A DNA stretch of 64,000 nucleotides from Takakia lepidozioides (lineage: Eukaryota > Streptophyta > Takakiopsida > Takakiales > Takakiaceae), in assembly GCA_030704615.1 (NCBI GenBank), contig CM060734.1:27218001-27282000 (forward strand). Reading direction: 5' to 3'. The position numbers and the translations under genes were made by a program. Under the pieces are notes generated by a model. It was not told the DNA's origin and did not search any database. It worked only from the letters and a program-made list of their open reading frames with translations. Shown in pieces: positions 23,589-33,397 of this stretch; position 1 is the stretch's first letter, and every line of letters begins with the position of its first letter.

Positions 23589-25724
23589 AACATGGTCTGG
23601 TTGCCTGCAGGAACTAGCCACAGGTCCACGAAATCAGGATGTTTGTCCAAGCAGTTCTCTGCCATGAGAACATACTTTATGTACCTACAGGTACAGAGAC
23701 AGCCTCATTATGCAATGCAACTATTGTCTCCCATCTTTTCTACCACATCACGAAGACCCCCTAAAAGAGTATGCGGCACCGCACACTACAACCACCGCAC
23801 ACAAAATAGCCTGAAGGGCCCAGGGTGTGCATGTTGGTGTTACTACACACGGATAGAACAAATGAGTGTGCGGCACCGCACACTCATATGAGCGAGCACA
23901 AAACAGGTTGGATGGAGGAGAGTGTGTCTTTGCAAAACAAAGAAGCATAGTCCATTTCGCACCTGTAAAGGCATTGTTTCCAGGCTTCCTCTCCTTTCTC
24001 TTGCTGGTCAAGCTCATTTGTTCGACTGATGCCACCCTCCTTGTTGAACTCCCCAAAGAAACAAGATTGCCACACTGTGGCTCTCCATTTTCGCATGTAT
24101 GCTTGGAAGGTGACCTTCGGTGCTGTCATGGTGATGCCATAGTCAGCCAGCTGCGTATGTAGAACAGACTGGGCCCTTTCCTCCAACTGCAAAACAATTC
24201 GAATGCAAGAATGAACCAGAAAACAATCACAGCCACTGTAACATGGAATGAGAATGACAGAAAAGCGAAATGAAAGTGACACAGCAAAGGACATCATACC
24301 TGGCTCCAATAAGTGGCCTTGTGAAGCCATGTGTCCATCATATTGTCACTGACTGGAATGACACGCTGGGTCTTCTTCTCTTTCTCCGGCCTGGGGAACA
24401 TGTGGGTATCCCTAACAGTGGGATCGGAGTTCCATATTTGTAGCCACTTCACCTTCTGTTCTGAAGACACAACGGCGGTAGACAATCTATGCAATTTCTC
24501 CTAGGCCATCTCCGGCTTGCCTGGCTTGTTGAAATGGTTTTTCACCTCTTGAAGAAACTGTGGTCCGAAGGATGGGTCGGCAATTCTCAACTACTTCACA
24601 AAAGCACTCATAATATTCTTTCTTGTGGCGGTCATCTCTTGCTTGATGTGACTCTCAACCCCCTTTGCTGTCCTTCTCTCTTCAGGGGTAGAGCTGTAGT
24701 ATTCCAGTTTGTCACGCTATCCTGCATCTGCAATGTCTTGCTGCAAGAGAATGCACGACAGTTGCATCAACACAAGGGCAAGGGAAACAAACAGAAACAA
24801 AGATCTGGAAGCAGGAATATGGAAAGGCCAGATGATGGAAGATGTATCTCACCGCGTACATATACTCCATGAAAGCCTCACGGGTCAACGAGTACCATGT
24901 TTCTGAAGTCTTGGAGCTTTCGCACTTCTTGTACGTCTCTGCTGAAAGGATGGTCTTGAAGTTGGTCAAGGGCATCTGGCCGATCCTCTGTATCCTGTAC
25001 AGAGTGTGAACCAGACTCGTTTTCACATGCAATGTCTCCGTCCCTCTGCAGAATGACGTATGAAAGTCAGAATGAAATTCAAGAACCGACAACAGAGGAC
25101 TGAAACCAAAGAAACTAAGAATGCTTGGGTCGAAGGTTTCCTGGAGAGAAGAAGTTCGAAGGATTTGTTCACTTGTCTCCAAATGGGATCCCAAGAGTCC
25201 ACGATTGACTCATCCACAAGGAGCTCTTTGCCTCTAGAATCCCTAGTAGAAACGTAAAAGACTGCGGATCCATCCAAATACCCATGAACAAACTCGGCCT
25301 CCAGCTTCGGGATGTCCTTGATGAGGGGTGGACGAACGACGGGCATGGAAACCAACCTACACAGGGGAATCTTCAACCTCCCACCCGGGGCAAGCATACT
25401 TTGCACCACAAGCTGAGAATTTACCTTCTGACCCCCCAGCATCTCCGCGGCTTTGCTTTCATAGAACTCATCGTCCACATCAAGAATGATCTCCTTTTCC
25501 TGCCCTGAAGGGTTCTCATCCTCCACCCTTTGCATCTTGTCCAGCAGGGATGTTCATTCAAATTGACATAAGAGAGAGGCCAGAAACAATGTGCGGTGCC
25601 GAACACTGTACAGAGCTTCAAACACATACATTTTTCCGTGTTTTCACAAAGCTTCAAGTGTGCTTCAAAGTTTCAAAAAGAAATAAGTTGACTTCCTATT
25701 ACATCAAAACATATCGCAGTAAAG

Positions 25725-27665
25725 GGGCACAAACAGTGTGCGGCACCGAGCAGTGTCTGCCATGTTCAAAACACACCTAGATGGATGCACGAAACAATCT
25801 GCGGCAATGCACACTGTTTGTGCCCCCCTTTTTGCTTGTTTTTTGATTTCAAAATGTGCCACACCAGCAGTGTCTGCCATATTCAAAACACACCTAGATG
25901 GAAGCACGAAACAGTGTGCGGCAACACACACTGTTTGTGCCCCTCTTCTTTGCAAATTTTTGATGTCAATATGCAACATACCAGGCCAGTCTGTCATGTA
26001 TCAAACACACCTAGATGGAAGCATGAAACAGTGTGTGGCACCGCACACTCTTTGTGCCCCTCTTCTTTGTTTTTTTTTATGTCAAAATGAACCACACCAA
26101 CAGTGTCTGCCAGGTTCAAAACACACCTAATTGGAAGCACCAAACAGTGTGCGGCACCGCACACTGTTTGTGCCCCTCTTCTTTGCCAAATTTTGATGTC
26201 AAAATGTAACACACCAGGCCACTCTGTCATGTCTCAGCCCCTTTGTATTTTATTCACCCAACTCTGTCTATCAGTCTTCAATCAACCTGTAAGCACAGAA
26301 TAGTCACTCTGGGCTACATTTCTTGAAACCCCTGTCAAGTGTTCTATTTGGTTTGGAATGAACCCATTCAGTTCTCTCTCTTGCTTGAAACAGAGACAAA
26401 TGGAAGCAAGAAATTTTGACATTAAAAAAACAAGCAAAAAGGGGGGCTCAAACAGTGTGCGTTACCGCACACTGTTTCGTGCTTCCAATTAGGTGTGTTT
26501 TGAATATGACAGACTGGCCTTGTGTGGCACATTTTGACATCAAAAAACAAACAAAAAGGGGGGCACAAACAGTGTGCGTTGCCGCATATTGTTTCGTGCA
26601 TCCATCTAGGTGTGTTTTGAACATGGCAGTCACTGCTGGTGTGGCACATTTTGACATCAAATAACAAGCAAAAAAGGGGGCACAAACAGTGTGCGTTGCC
26701 GCACACTGTTTCGTGCTTCCATATAGGTGTAAGTTTTTTCTTACGAGGAAGTTTTTCACTGCTCAGATGAGTCCAAGCGACACAATGGAGCAACACTTGA
26801 ACAAATTGGGAGCTATGGCAGAAGAGCTCGATGCTATTGGAGCATCGGTGCCACGAGAAGTGAAGGTCTTGATACTTCTTATGAGTTTGCCACATAGCTA
26901 TCAGTTCTTGGTCACGTCTCTAGAGTCATACACGTCGCTTACGTGGGATATTGTGACTTTAATAGGTTGCTCAATGAGGAACTTATGAGGAGAGAGAAAG
27001 GAACGTGTTCACAGTCTGATGAAGTAGCGTTGTTGGTTCATAATAATAAAAAGAGCCCAGACTCTAATAAAGTCAGAAACAAGAGCAAGGATATTTGTAA
27101 TTACTGTTTTGAACATGGCAGACTGGCCTTGTGTGGCACATTTTGACATCAAAAAACCAGCAAAAAGGGGGGCACAAACAGTGTGCATTGCCGCACACTG
27201 TTTTGTGCTTCCATCTAGGTACATTTTGACATGACAGACTAGGCTGGTGGGGTACAGTTTGACATCAAAAACAAGCAAAACAGGGGGGCACAAATAGTGT
27301 GCGTTGCCGCACACTGTTTTGTGCTTCCATGTAAGTGTGTTTGATACATGGCAGACTGGGCTGGTGTGGTACATTTTGACATCAAAAAACAACAAGATGA
27401 GGGGCACAAACAGTGTGCGGTGCCCCACACTGTTTCATGCTTCAAATTATGTGTGCTTCATACCTGCAAGACACTCCTGTAATGGAGCATTTTCACCTGA
27501 AAATGAAGCACAGAAGAGGGGCACAAACAGTGTGCGGTGCCGCACACTATTTCGTGCTTCCACTTTTCTATGTTTGAAGTTCTGGGGAATGGATATAGAT
27601 AGCGACCAGCAAACCCTAAACAACTTGAAAGACCTGCAGCATCAATGTGCGGCACCGCACAGAGG
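25725..27665. repeat. hairpin satellite arranged as an inverted repeat
   Basis: Monomers of about 117 bp carry a palindrome built on ACAGTGTGCGG and CCGCACACTGT, plus a conserved CATCTAGGTGTGTTTTGAAC segment. Five monomers at 25,725-26,240 run in one orientation and seven at 26,410-27,665 in the other, with about 170 bp of other sequence between them. Single copies of the GTGCGGCACCGCAC core lie outside, near 23,780 and 23,877. The array fills most of intron 1 of the methyltransferase-like gene. ORFs across it are repeat translations. Confidence 0.88.
26731..27105 (+). pseudogene. gag: fragment of a Ty1/copia gag gene inside the satellite
   Basis: A 375-bp insert encodes DTMEQHLNKLGAMAEEL, LLMSLPHSYQFL and, after a frame change near 26,965, LLNEELMRREK, ending at ICNYC, the start of a zinc knuckle. 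This is the UBN2-type gag region of copia elements. It splits one satellite monomer between GGTGT and GTTTTGAAC without loss of monomer sequence, and no LTR accompanies it. It comes from a different copia family than the element at 29-33 kb. Confidence 0.75.
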
Positions 27666-28150
27666 TTTATGCTTGCACATATTTCAGCTTGCATAACTGG
27701 GCCAGCATAACATGAAGCAAAACAAAAGGTAGCAGTGAACATCACTTGTACCTTTCTTTGTGCTGCGTAGATGTCTCTCCAATCGCAGGAGACCCTTTGC
27801 GCTTCGGACTGTTGTCCACGCCGAGCATGTTCTGGAGCATCTCCCCCATCCTCTTTTCCACTATCTGCTTCTTCATGAGGCCAACATCAACGTCCTCTTC
27901 GGCGTCCGTCTCTCCCTCGGATGCAGTCTTCTCCTCACCCATTCTCGGCAGTATGGGGTGTTGTTGTTCCTCTCCAAAATCCTGCTCTTGCATCGCCAAC
28001 CTTTCCTCATTGCCCTCTTCTTCCTCCTTTCCCTCTTCGTCTACTCTTTCCAACCTCATTCTATCTTTGGCTCTCTTCCTATCCCTAGTGCTGGTAAAGT
28101 ATAGCGACTTCCTTCTCTTCTTCCTCCGATGGAAACAAACGCTCCCCACG

Positions 28151-28496
28151 CTGCCTCTAGAGCTCTCCAGTTTGAAGTTTGCAACAACGGTTGCTTTGGC
28201 ATGTATCGAAAATACAATTTGGACATTGTTAACCGTATTTGGATGCGGGTGTCATCATTATGTGCGAACGGAATTCATCCATTTCTCCATCGTTGAATTA
28301 CCCAAAGAACTAAATGGTGGCACTTCAATTGCCGTTCCGTCTACTTGTGGGATATGTCAGATGTACTTCGCCGGCTGCCAGTACACGACAGGCTTTTTGC
28401 GTTCATGGAAATTGAGAAGTGTCGTAAAAATCTATCGTGAGTCGAATTTTGACGAGTACTTGCACATTGGCAATAATTGTGATGCTTCACATATGT
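28151..28496. other. upstream region of the methyltransferase-like gene, unassigned
   Basis: The minus-strand frame of exon 1 stays open for some way beyond 28,150, so the true start may lie here. The plus strand is also open over much of it. I see no motif that decides between them, and no TATA box. Confidence 0.35.
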
Positions 28497-28985
28497 TGTT
28501 AGAGGGTTGTCAGGGTCTTAGACAGTTTTACGGGTTCTGTGGGGTACCCTTAATTTTTGCGCATACTTACGGATGGTAGACTTAGACCAACAGAGGCCTT
28601 AGGGGTGACAAACACAGGCTTTAGGGGTGGTAGACAGGCTTACACACTCGGTCACAACCTTACACAATCGTACACAGCCTATCACAGTCTATCACAGCCC
28701 GACATAGTCCGACATAGCCAGTCACAGCTCGGCACAGTCACAGCCTGACACAGCTTGGCACAGCCCGTCACAGCGTACGTAGGGAATGGTTATCATTGGC
28801 AGGGAACGACTATGTGGGAACAACATCTGCAGAGGGAACGTGCTTACTTCTTGGGTGACAGTTAGTTAGTTAGGCAGCTAGAACAGCTTGCAGATAAATT
28901 AGGCATAGCAGCAACATGGAGGACACTTCTGAAGGGAGCACTTCTTGGTCAGGAGTAGAGGCCTTCAGGGAGAGAGAACGATCTG
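28497..28985 (+). repeat. 5' part (U3) of the LTR of gypsy element 2 family, truncated
   Basis: Starts TGTTAGAGGG and matches the reverse complement of 39,275 to about 38,780, including the run of short CACAGCC/CACAGTC repeats at 28,630-28,770. The R/U5 part is missing; instead a copia gag frame begins at about 29,000. No primer-binding site or polypurine tract is present, so this is a solo, broken LTR. Confidence 0.75.
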
Positions 28986-29007
28986 GAGCTGAGGAAGGAA
29001 GAGCGCG

Positions 29008-29730
29008 GTGGAGGAGGAGACACGATCTGTTGGTGGAAGTTTGAAGACAGATGAGGTGAGCAAATGGAAAGAGAGGGATGGGAAGGCTCATTCCATCCTT
29101 GTTTGGCATCTCCAAGACTCTGTCATTCGACACATCAAGACTTCAAAGACGGCATCTGAGGCCTGGAAGAAGCTACAGGAGTTGTACGAAAAAAAATCTG
29201 TACCTGAGCAATTGATATTGCTTAGGAATGTGCTAACTTCCAGATTGCAAGAAGGTGGAAACCTTTCTGATCACGTCAACAAGTTGAAAGATGTCATCGA
29301 TCAGTTGGAGGCTGCAGAATGTAAGTCAGGCGAACGCTTCAACCTACTCATTCTTTTGAACAGTTTGCCAGTGTCATACAATAACGTGGTAGTATTCATT
29401 GGCAACAACAAAAACATAAAGTGGGATGAAGCAGTGACCATTCTTCTCCAAGAAGACACTCGTCAATGACAACTTGGATTGCACGGTGAAGAGACCACTG
29501 CATTAGTGGCCAGATATACCAAGAACCAAGCTGTTGGTAAGAAAGGTGTCCAGAATGCCAAGGCAAAAGGTGGTAAGAATCCTGATCAGAAGAAAGTTGT
29601 CATCTGCACACATTGCAAGAGATGAGGACATGAAGCGAAGGATTGTTGGAAGAGAATCGCGGAGGAAGTCAAATCCAAACCGTCATCACAGGCCAACGTG
29701 GTAAAATGCCGAAACTTCACTGTCAACTAC
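29008..29730 (+). pseudogene. gag: copia gag (UBN2-type) with zinc knuckle
   Basis: The frame from 29,008 reads AWKKLQELYEKKS, LLRNVLTSRLQEGG and LLILLNSLPVSYNNVV, typical of copia gag. A TGA at 29,467-29,469 interrupts it; the same frame continues to a zinc knuckle, C-x2-C-x4-H-x4-C, itself hit by a TGA (CTHCKR, stop, GHEAKDC). The N-terminal quarter of a usual gag is absent. Confidence 0.82.
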
Positions 29731-30326
29731 TTTAGATGTGGATGCAGTTCTACTGATGGCTCAATATGATGCATCAATATGCATGAGCGTTAGTGCTCTT
29801 GATTCTTGGTTGTTGGACTCAAGAGCCAGACACCATATGACATCTAGATCAGATTGGTTTGTGGAATTCCAAGAAGCCCATGTTCCCAAGGAGAGTGAAA
29901 GTGGCCAATGCCACTTGCAGTGAAATTATAGGTCAAGGAACCATACTTACACGGCTTCCTAATGGCACGACCAAGGAGCTAAAAGGTGTACTTTGTGTTC
30001 CAAGTCTAGAGAACAACCTCCTGGCAGTAAGTAAATTGGCAGATGAAGGTATGAATACTTTATTCAAGAAAAAAGGTTGTGAACTCTATGATGACGACTT
30101 GAATTTGATGGCCAAAGGAGATAGAGTTGGGGATCTTTACTCATTGACACCAGTGCAACAGTACTGCGCAAAAGCATCCTTAAGTGGACAAGAAAATTCA
30201 GCAGAGATATGGCATAAGAGATTGGGGCATCTGAATTTTCAAACAATGCACTTGATGGAAAAAGCTCAAGCTGTCACAGGGTTTAAGATTGAAGATGGAT
30301 CACACCAAAAACTTTGCAAAGGGTAA
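29731..30326 (+). pseudogene. copia protease and pre-integrase domain
   Basis: WLLDSRARHHMT at about 29,800 aligns with the protease active site WLLDSGASHHMT of copia elements; the Gly and Ser after Asp-Ser are replaced by Arg, so the enzyme is probably inactive. After a frame change near 29,870 the pre-integrase zinc domain follows, with WHKRLGHLN and CKG, closed by TAA at 30,324-30,326. Confidence 0.8.
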
Positions 30327-30986
30327 TTGCTTGGTAAGCAACATAAGGCACCCATTCCTAAGACCACAGGCAACAAGGCTGCCCATGTGCTTGAGTTGGT
30401 CCACACTGACGTGGTTGGACCGATGAGAGTTCCTTCACTTGGAGGAGCCAAGTATTTTGTGGCATTTACGGATGATTTCTCTAGGAGGGTGGCTGTCTAT
30501 TGCTTGAAAGAAAAATTAGGCGTCCTTGATGCATTCAAGACCTTTCATAAGATTGCAAAAATGCAAACAAGTCTGAAGTTGAAGGCGATCAGGAGCGACA
30601 ACGGTGGAGAGTTTACTTCTCTCGCTTTCAAGGAATATTGCAGTCAAAAAGGCATCCAGAGATACACTTCTGTTCCTTACAATGCCTTTCAAAATGGCCT
30701 GGCTGAGAGAATGAACAGGACGCTGATGGAGAGTGTCTGTAGCATGATTCATGACAGCAAGCTGATCAAGGCTTTGTGGGCTGAAGCGGTAACTTCTGCA
30801 GCGTATATTCGGAACCGAGTGATCACCAAGGCATCTCCAACCAAGACTCCTGAAGAGATTTGGTCTGGTAAGAAGCAAAGTGTTGATCATTTTAGGGTTT
30901 TCGGATGTAAGGTTTACGCTCATGTTCCAAAAGAAAAAAGAACCAAATTGGAGCCTAAGAGCGTGAAGTGCATTTTTGTGGGCTAG
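30327..30986 (+). pseudogene. copia integrase
   Basis: The D,D,E core is visible: Asp of LVHTDVVGPM, Asp of RSDNGGEF and Glu of NGLAERMNR. FGCKVYAHVP follows as in copia integrases. The frame ends at TAG around 30,986; element sequence continues in another frame. Confidence 0.85.
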
Positions 30987-32228
30987 TGAAGAAGCGAAGG
31001 GATACAAAATGTTTAATCCAAGCACGAGGAAGGTGTTCCTTAGTAGGGATGTGGTATTTGATGAATTCAATACAATACAGGGACAAGAGCTGAAATCTCA
31101 TGGTGACACGAAATTGTGGAATCTTTGGGATTTATTTCCTGTCAACCCTATTGAGTGTTTTACAAGGAGGGAACTTGAAGAGCAGGTTCAAGAAAATCAG
31201 ATCCATGATGCTCCACACGATGACGAGAGAATGCAAGAAGTAAATGTGCAGATTGATCTTGACGACAAGGAGTCGACATGTGATAGCATTGCAGATCGTG
31301 ATGATTTGAGAACAGCAGTCGAGGAAGATTCACATGAAGAGGTCGAAGCAGTAGCCTCTCCATCTGGACAATCACCTTCAGCAGGAGCAAATGAACACCT
31401 CAATTGCCTGGACAACGTCAAGATAAGAACTCGAAAGCCTTCACTAAAAGTCCGAGAAACCCTAGGTCATCCGATGAATTTCTCAGCAATTACCATACCT
31501 GGAAATGTTGACGAAGCATTGGAAAGTGATGCTACCGGATGGACAACTACTATGCAAGCAGAATATGACTCTCTCATAAAGAATGGAACTTGGATACTTG
31601 CTGATCTCCCAGCAGGTAGGAAGGCAATAGGCTGCAAGTGGGTCTTTGCTATCAAGTACAAAGATAATGGGACGGTCGATAGACTGAAGGCCAAGTTGAC
31701 AGCCAAGGGATATTCACAACGGGAGGGAGTGGATTACTTCGATACTTTCTCACCGGTTGTGAAAATGGCGTTAGTAAGAACGTTGCTGGCTCTTGCAGCA
31801 AAACAAGATCTGGAAATACACCAAATGGACGTTAAAACAGCATTCCTAAATGGTGATTTGAAAGAAGAGATTTATATGCAACAGCCCGAAGGTTTTGTTG
31901 TTGAAGGAGCCGAAGGAAAAGTATGCAAGCTCAAAAAATCTCTGTATGGATTGAAGCAATCCTCACAAGCTTGGTACCAACGAATCGATCGATATTTGTT
32001 GGCTCAAGGTTTCGGAGTGGAAAAGCGGATTCAAACATTTATGTGAAGCGAGTAGCAGAGTTGTTCGTCATCCTTGCTTTGTATGTTGACGATGCAATAT
32101 TGATATGCAACAATCTAACCTTTCTTAATGAGGTGAAGAAGGAGCTCGCTGCAGAATTTGAGATGGTAGATTATGGGATATCAACTATTGTCTTGGAATC
32201 CACATCATCCGAAACAGGGAGAAAATGA
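30976..32228 (+). pseudogene. copia reverse transcriptase
   Basis: GYKMFNPSTRKVFLSRDVVFDE is the usual link from integrase. GCKWVFAIKYK, DYFDTFSPV, HQMDVKTAFLNGDL and LKKSLYGLKQ identify reverse transcriptase. The frame stops at 32,046, and the catalytic YVDD follows in the next frame at about 32,085, so a short deletion or frameshift lies between them. Confidence 0.87.
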
Positions 32229-33163
32229 CAATCGATATCAGTCAGAAACGCTACTTGGAGAATGTGCTGCAGGAATTCAAGATGGAGGATTGTAAGCCTG
32301 TAGCCATACCCATGGAAGCAAACTCGAAGTTGTCCATTGATATGTGTCAAACTTCAGCAAAAGAGCAGGAGCAGATGAAGGGAATACCATATCGAAAGGC
32401 CATAGGTTGCCTTATATATGCAGCAATTCTCACAAGACCTGATCTTGCCTTTGTTGTAGGTCTGTTAAGTCGTGCTATGGAAAATCCAGGTTACCTCCAT
32501 TGGGCTGCAGTCAAGCGTGTGTTAAGGTATATCAAAGGCACTATTGATTTTGGTATTACATTAGGCACAGGTGAGACAGGTAGCAAATCTGGGATTTTAC
32601 AAGGATATTGCGATTCAGACTATGCAGGGGATGTGGATGCAAGGAAGTCCACATCTGGTTACTGTTTTACCTTGAATGGCGGGGTTATTTCCTGGCACAG
32701 CAAGAAACAAACAGCCACGGCCCTATCAAGCACAGAGGCTGAGTACATGGCTGCCACAGAAGCTGCCAAGGAGGCCATTTGGTTGAGGAGATTACTCCAT
32801 GACATTGGAATGAAGCAAATTGATCCTCTCAACCTCAAATGTGACAATCAGAGTTGCATTGCACTGGCTAAGTTTCGCAAGTTTCATGGAAGATCCAAGC
32901 ACATAGCAACTCAGTTTCACTTCATTCGAGAGAAAGTGGAGGAGGAAGAAATTTTGTTGGAATATTGTCCAACTAAATTGCAGGCTGCAGATATTTTTAC
33001 CAAGCCGCTGCCAAGGGCAAGCTTTGAACTTCACATGAAAAAGCTACAAATAAGGCCTCTACTGAGCATGAGTGTTAGAATGTGCATTTATTCTACCCTC
33101 GATAACTCTCCCATATTTGTAGGATTAGATCAGGTCTGGTTACCTACCCACGACGGTGCTTAA
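32225..33163 (+). pseudogene. copia reverse transcriptase end and RNase H
   Basis: GCLIYAAILTRPDLAF and the RNase H residues Asp of CDSDYAGD, Glu of SSTEAEYMA and Asp of CDNQSCI are present, followed by HGRSKHI and DIFTKPLP. The frame runs on into the LTR, so its natural stop seems lost. Confidence 0.87.
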
Positions 33164-33397
33164 TTGCACATTGACGGTGATCCTTATCTCTTACTATGAA
33201 TAGCGACTAGAAGCCCAGCCTCTCCACAGGACTCTCATTGTATATAACCTTCTCATGCTTTCCGTTATATTCATTCTTTTCCCTCTTGAGCATACTGTTC
33301 TTTAGCACGTTGTTTCTTCTCACCGCCCGGTCATGTGTATGAATCTATTGTTGCTGTGAGTGTCTACAATAGCTTTAGATGTTCATGTTTTCCAACA
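33073..33397 (+). repeat. 3' LTR of the copia element
   Basis: 325 bp bounded by TGTTAGAA and TTCCAACA, directly after the RNase H end. A TATATAA box at 33,241-33,247 lies in its second half. No second copy exists in the window, so its age cannot be judged. Confidence 0.75.

Larger units (their letters stand above)
20343..28150 (-). pseudogene. multi-exon gene with a permuted SAM methyltransferase-like C-terminus, decayed
   Basis: Minus-strand exons inferred from GT/AG borders and phase: 28,150-27,752; 25,527 to about 25,100; 25,045-24,853; 24,740-24,300; 24,186-23,963; 23,684 to about 23,594; 21,983-21,484; 21,398-21,060; 20,960-20,650; 20,536-20,343. Phases agree across most joints, for example exon 1 ending AG with exon 2 starting G, and exon 5 ending AG with exon 6 starting G. 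The N-terminal part is basic, then acidic; exon 7 has a Gly/Lys-rich basic stretch. Exon 8 reads AAELIILDIPDG, then SDAGVLVLIQS, like motif IV and the following strand of DNA methyltransferases. Exons 9-10 joined read VMDLSMGTSASY, then RRLFGIEGDAK, like motif I. Motif IV before motif I is the beta-class order. Exon 4 has three TAG codons, exon 7 one, and exon 9 needs a frameshift. A host or transposon origin is open. Confidence 0.55.
29008..33397 (+). mobile_element. Ty1/copia retrotransposon, 5' truncated, 3' LTR present
   Basis: Gag, protease, integrase, reverse transcriptase, RNase H and one 3' LTR follow in copia order (integrase before reverse transcriptase). No 5' LTR or primer-binding site precedes gag, and the usual N-terminal gag part is also missing; the left neighbour is a truncated LTR of another family. 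The coding part is broken by at least three stops and three frame changes. Confidence 0.88.

Noticed and set aside
25738-26130. Long ORFs with CGTAHSLCPSS-like repeats
   Set aside because: Translations of the 117-bp satellite in several frames on both strands.
27746-28579. 277-codon plus ORF
   Set aside because: Its first half is antisense to exon 1 of the methyltransferase-like gene and its end runs into an LTR fragment; no recognisable motif.
33073-33163. C-terminal extension of copia RNase H as a real protein tail
   Set aside because: This part is encoded by the LTR, so it reflects loss of the natural stop.
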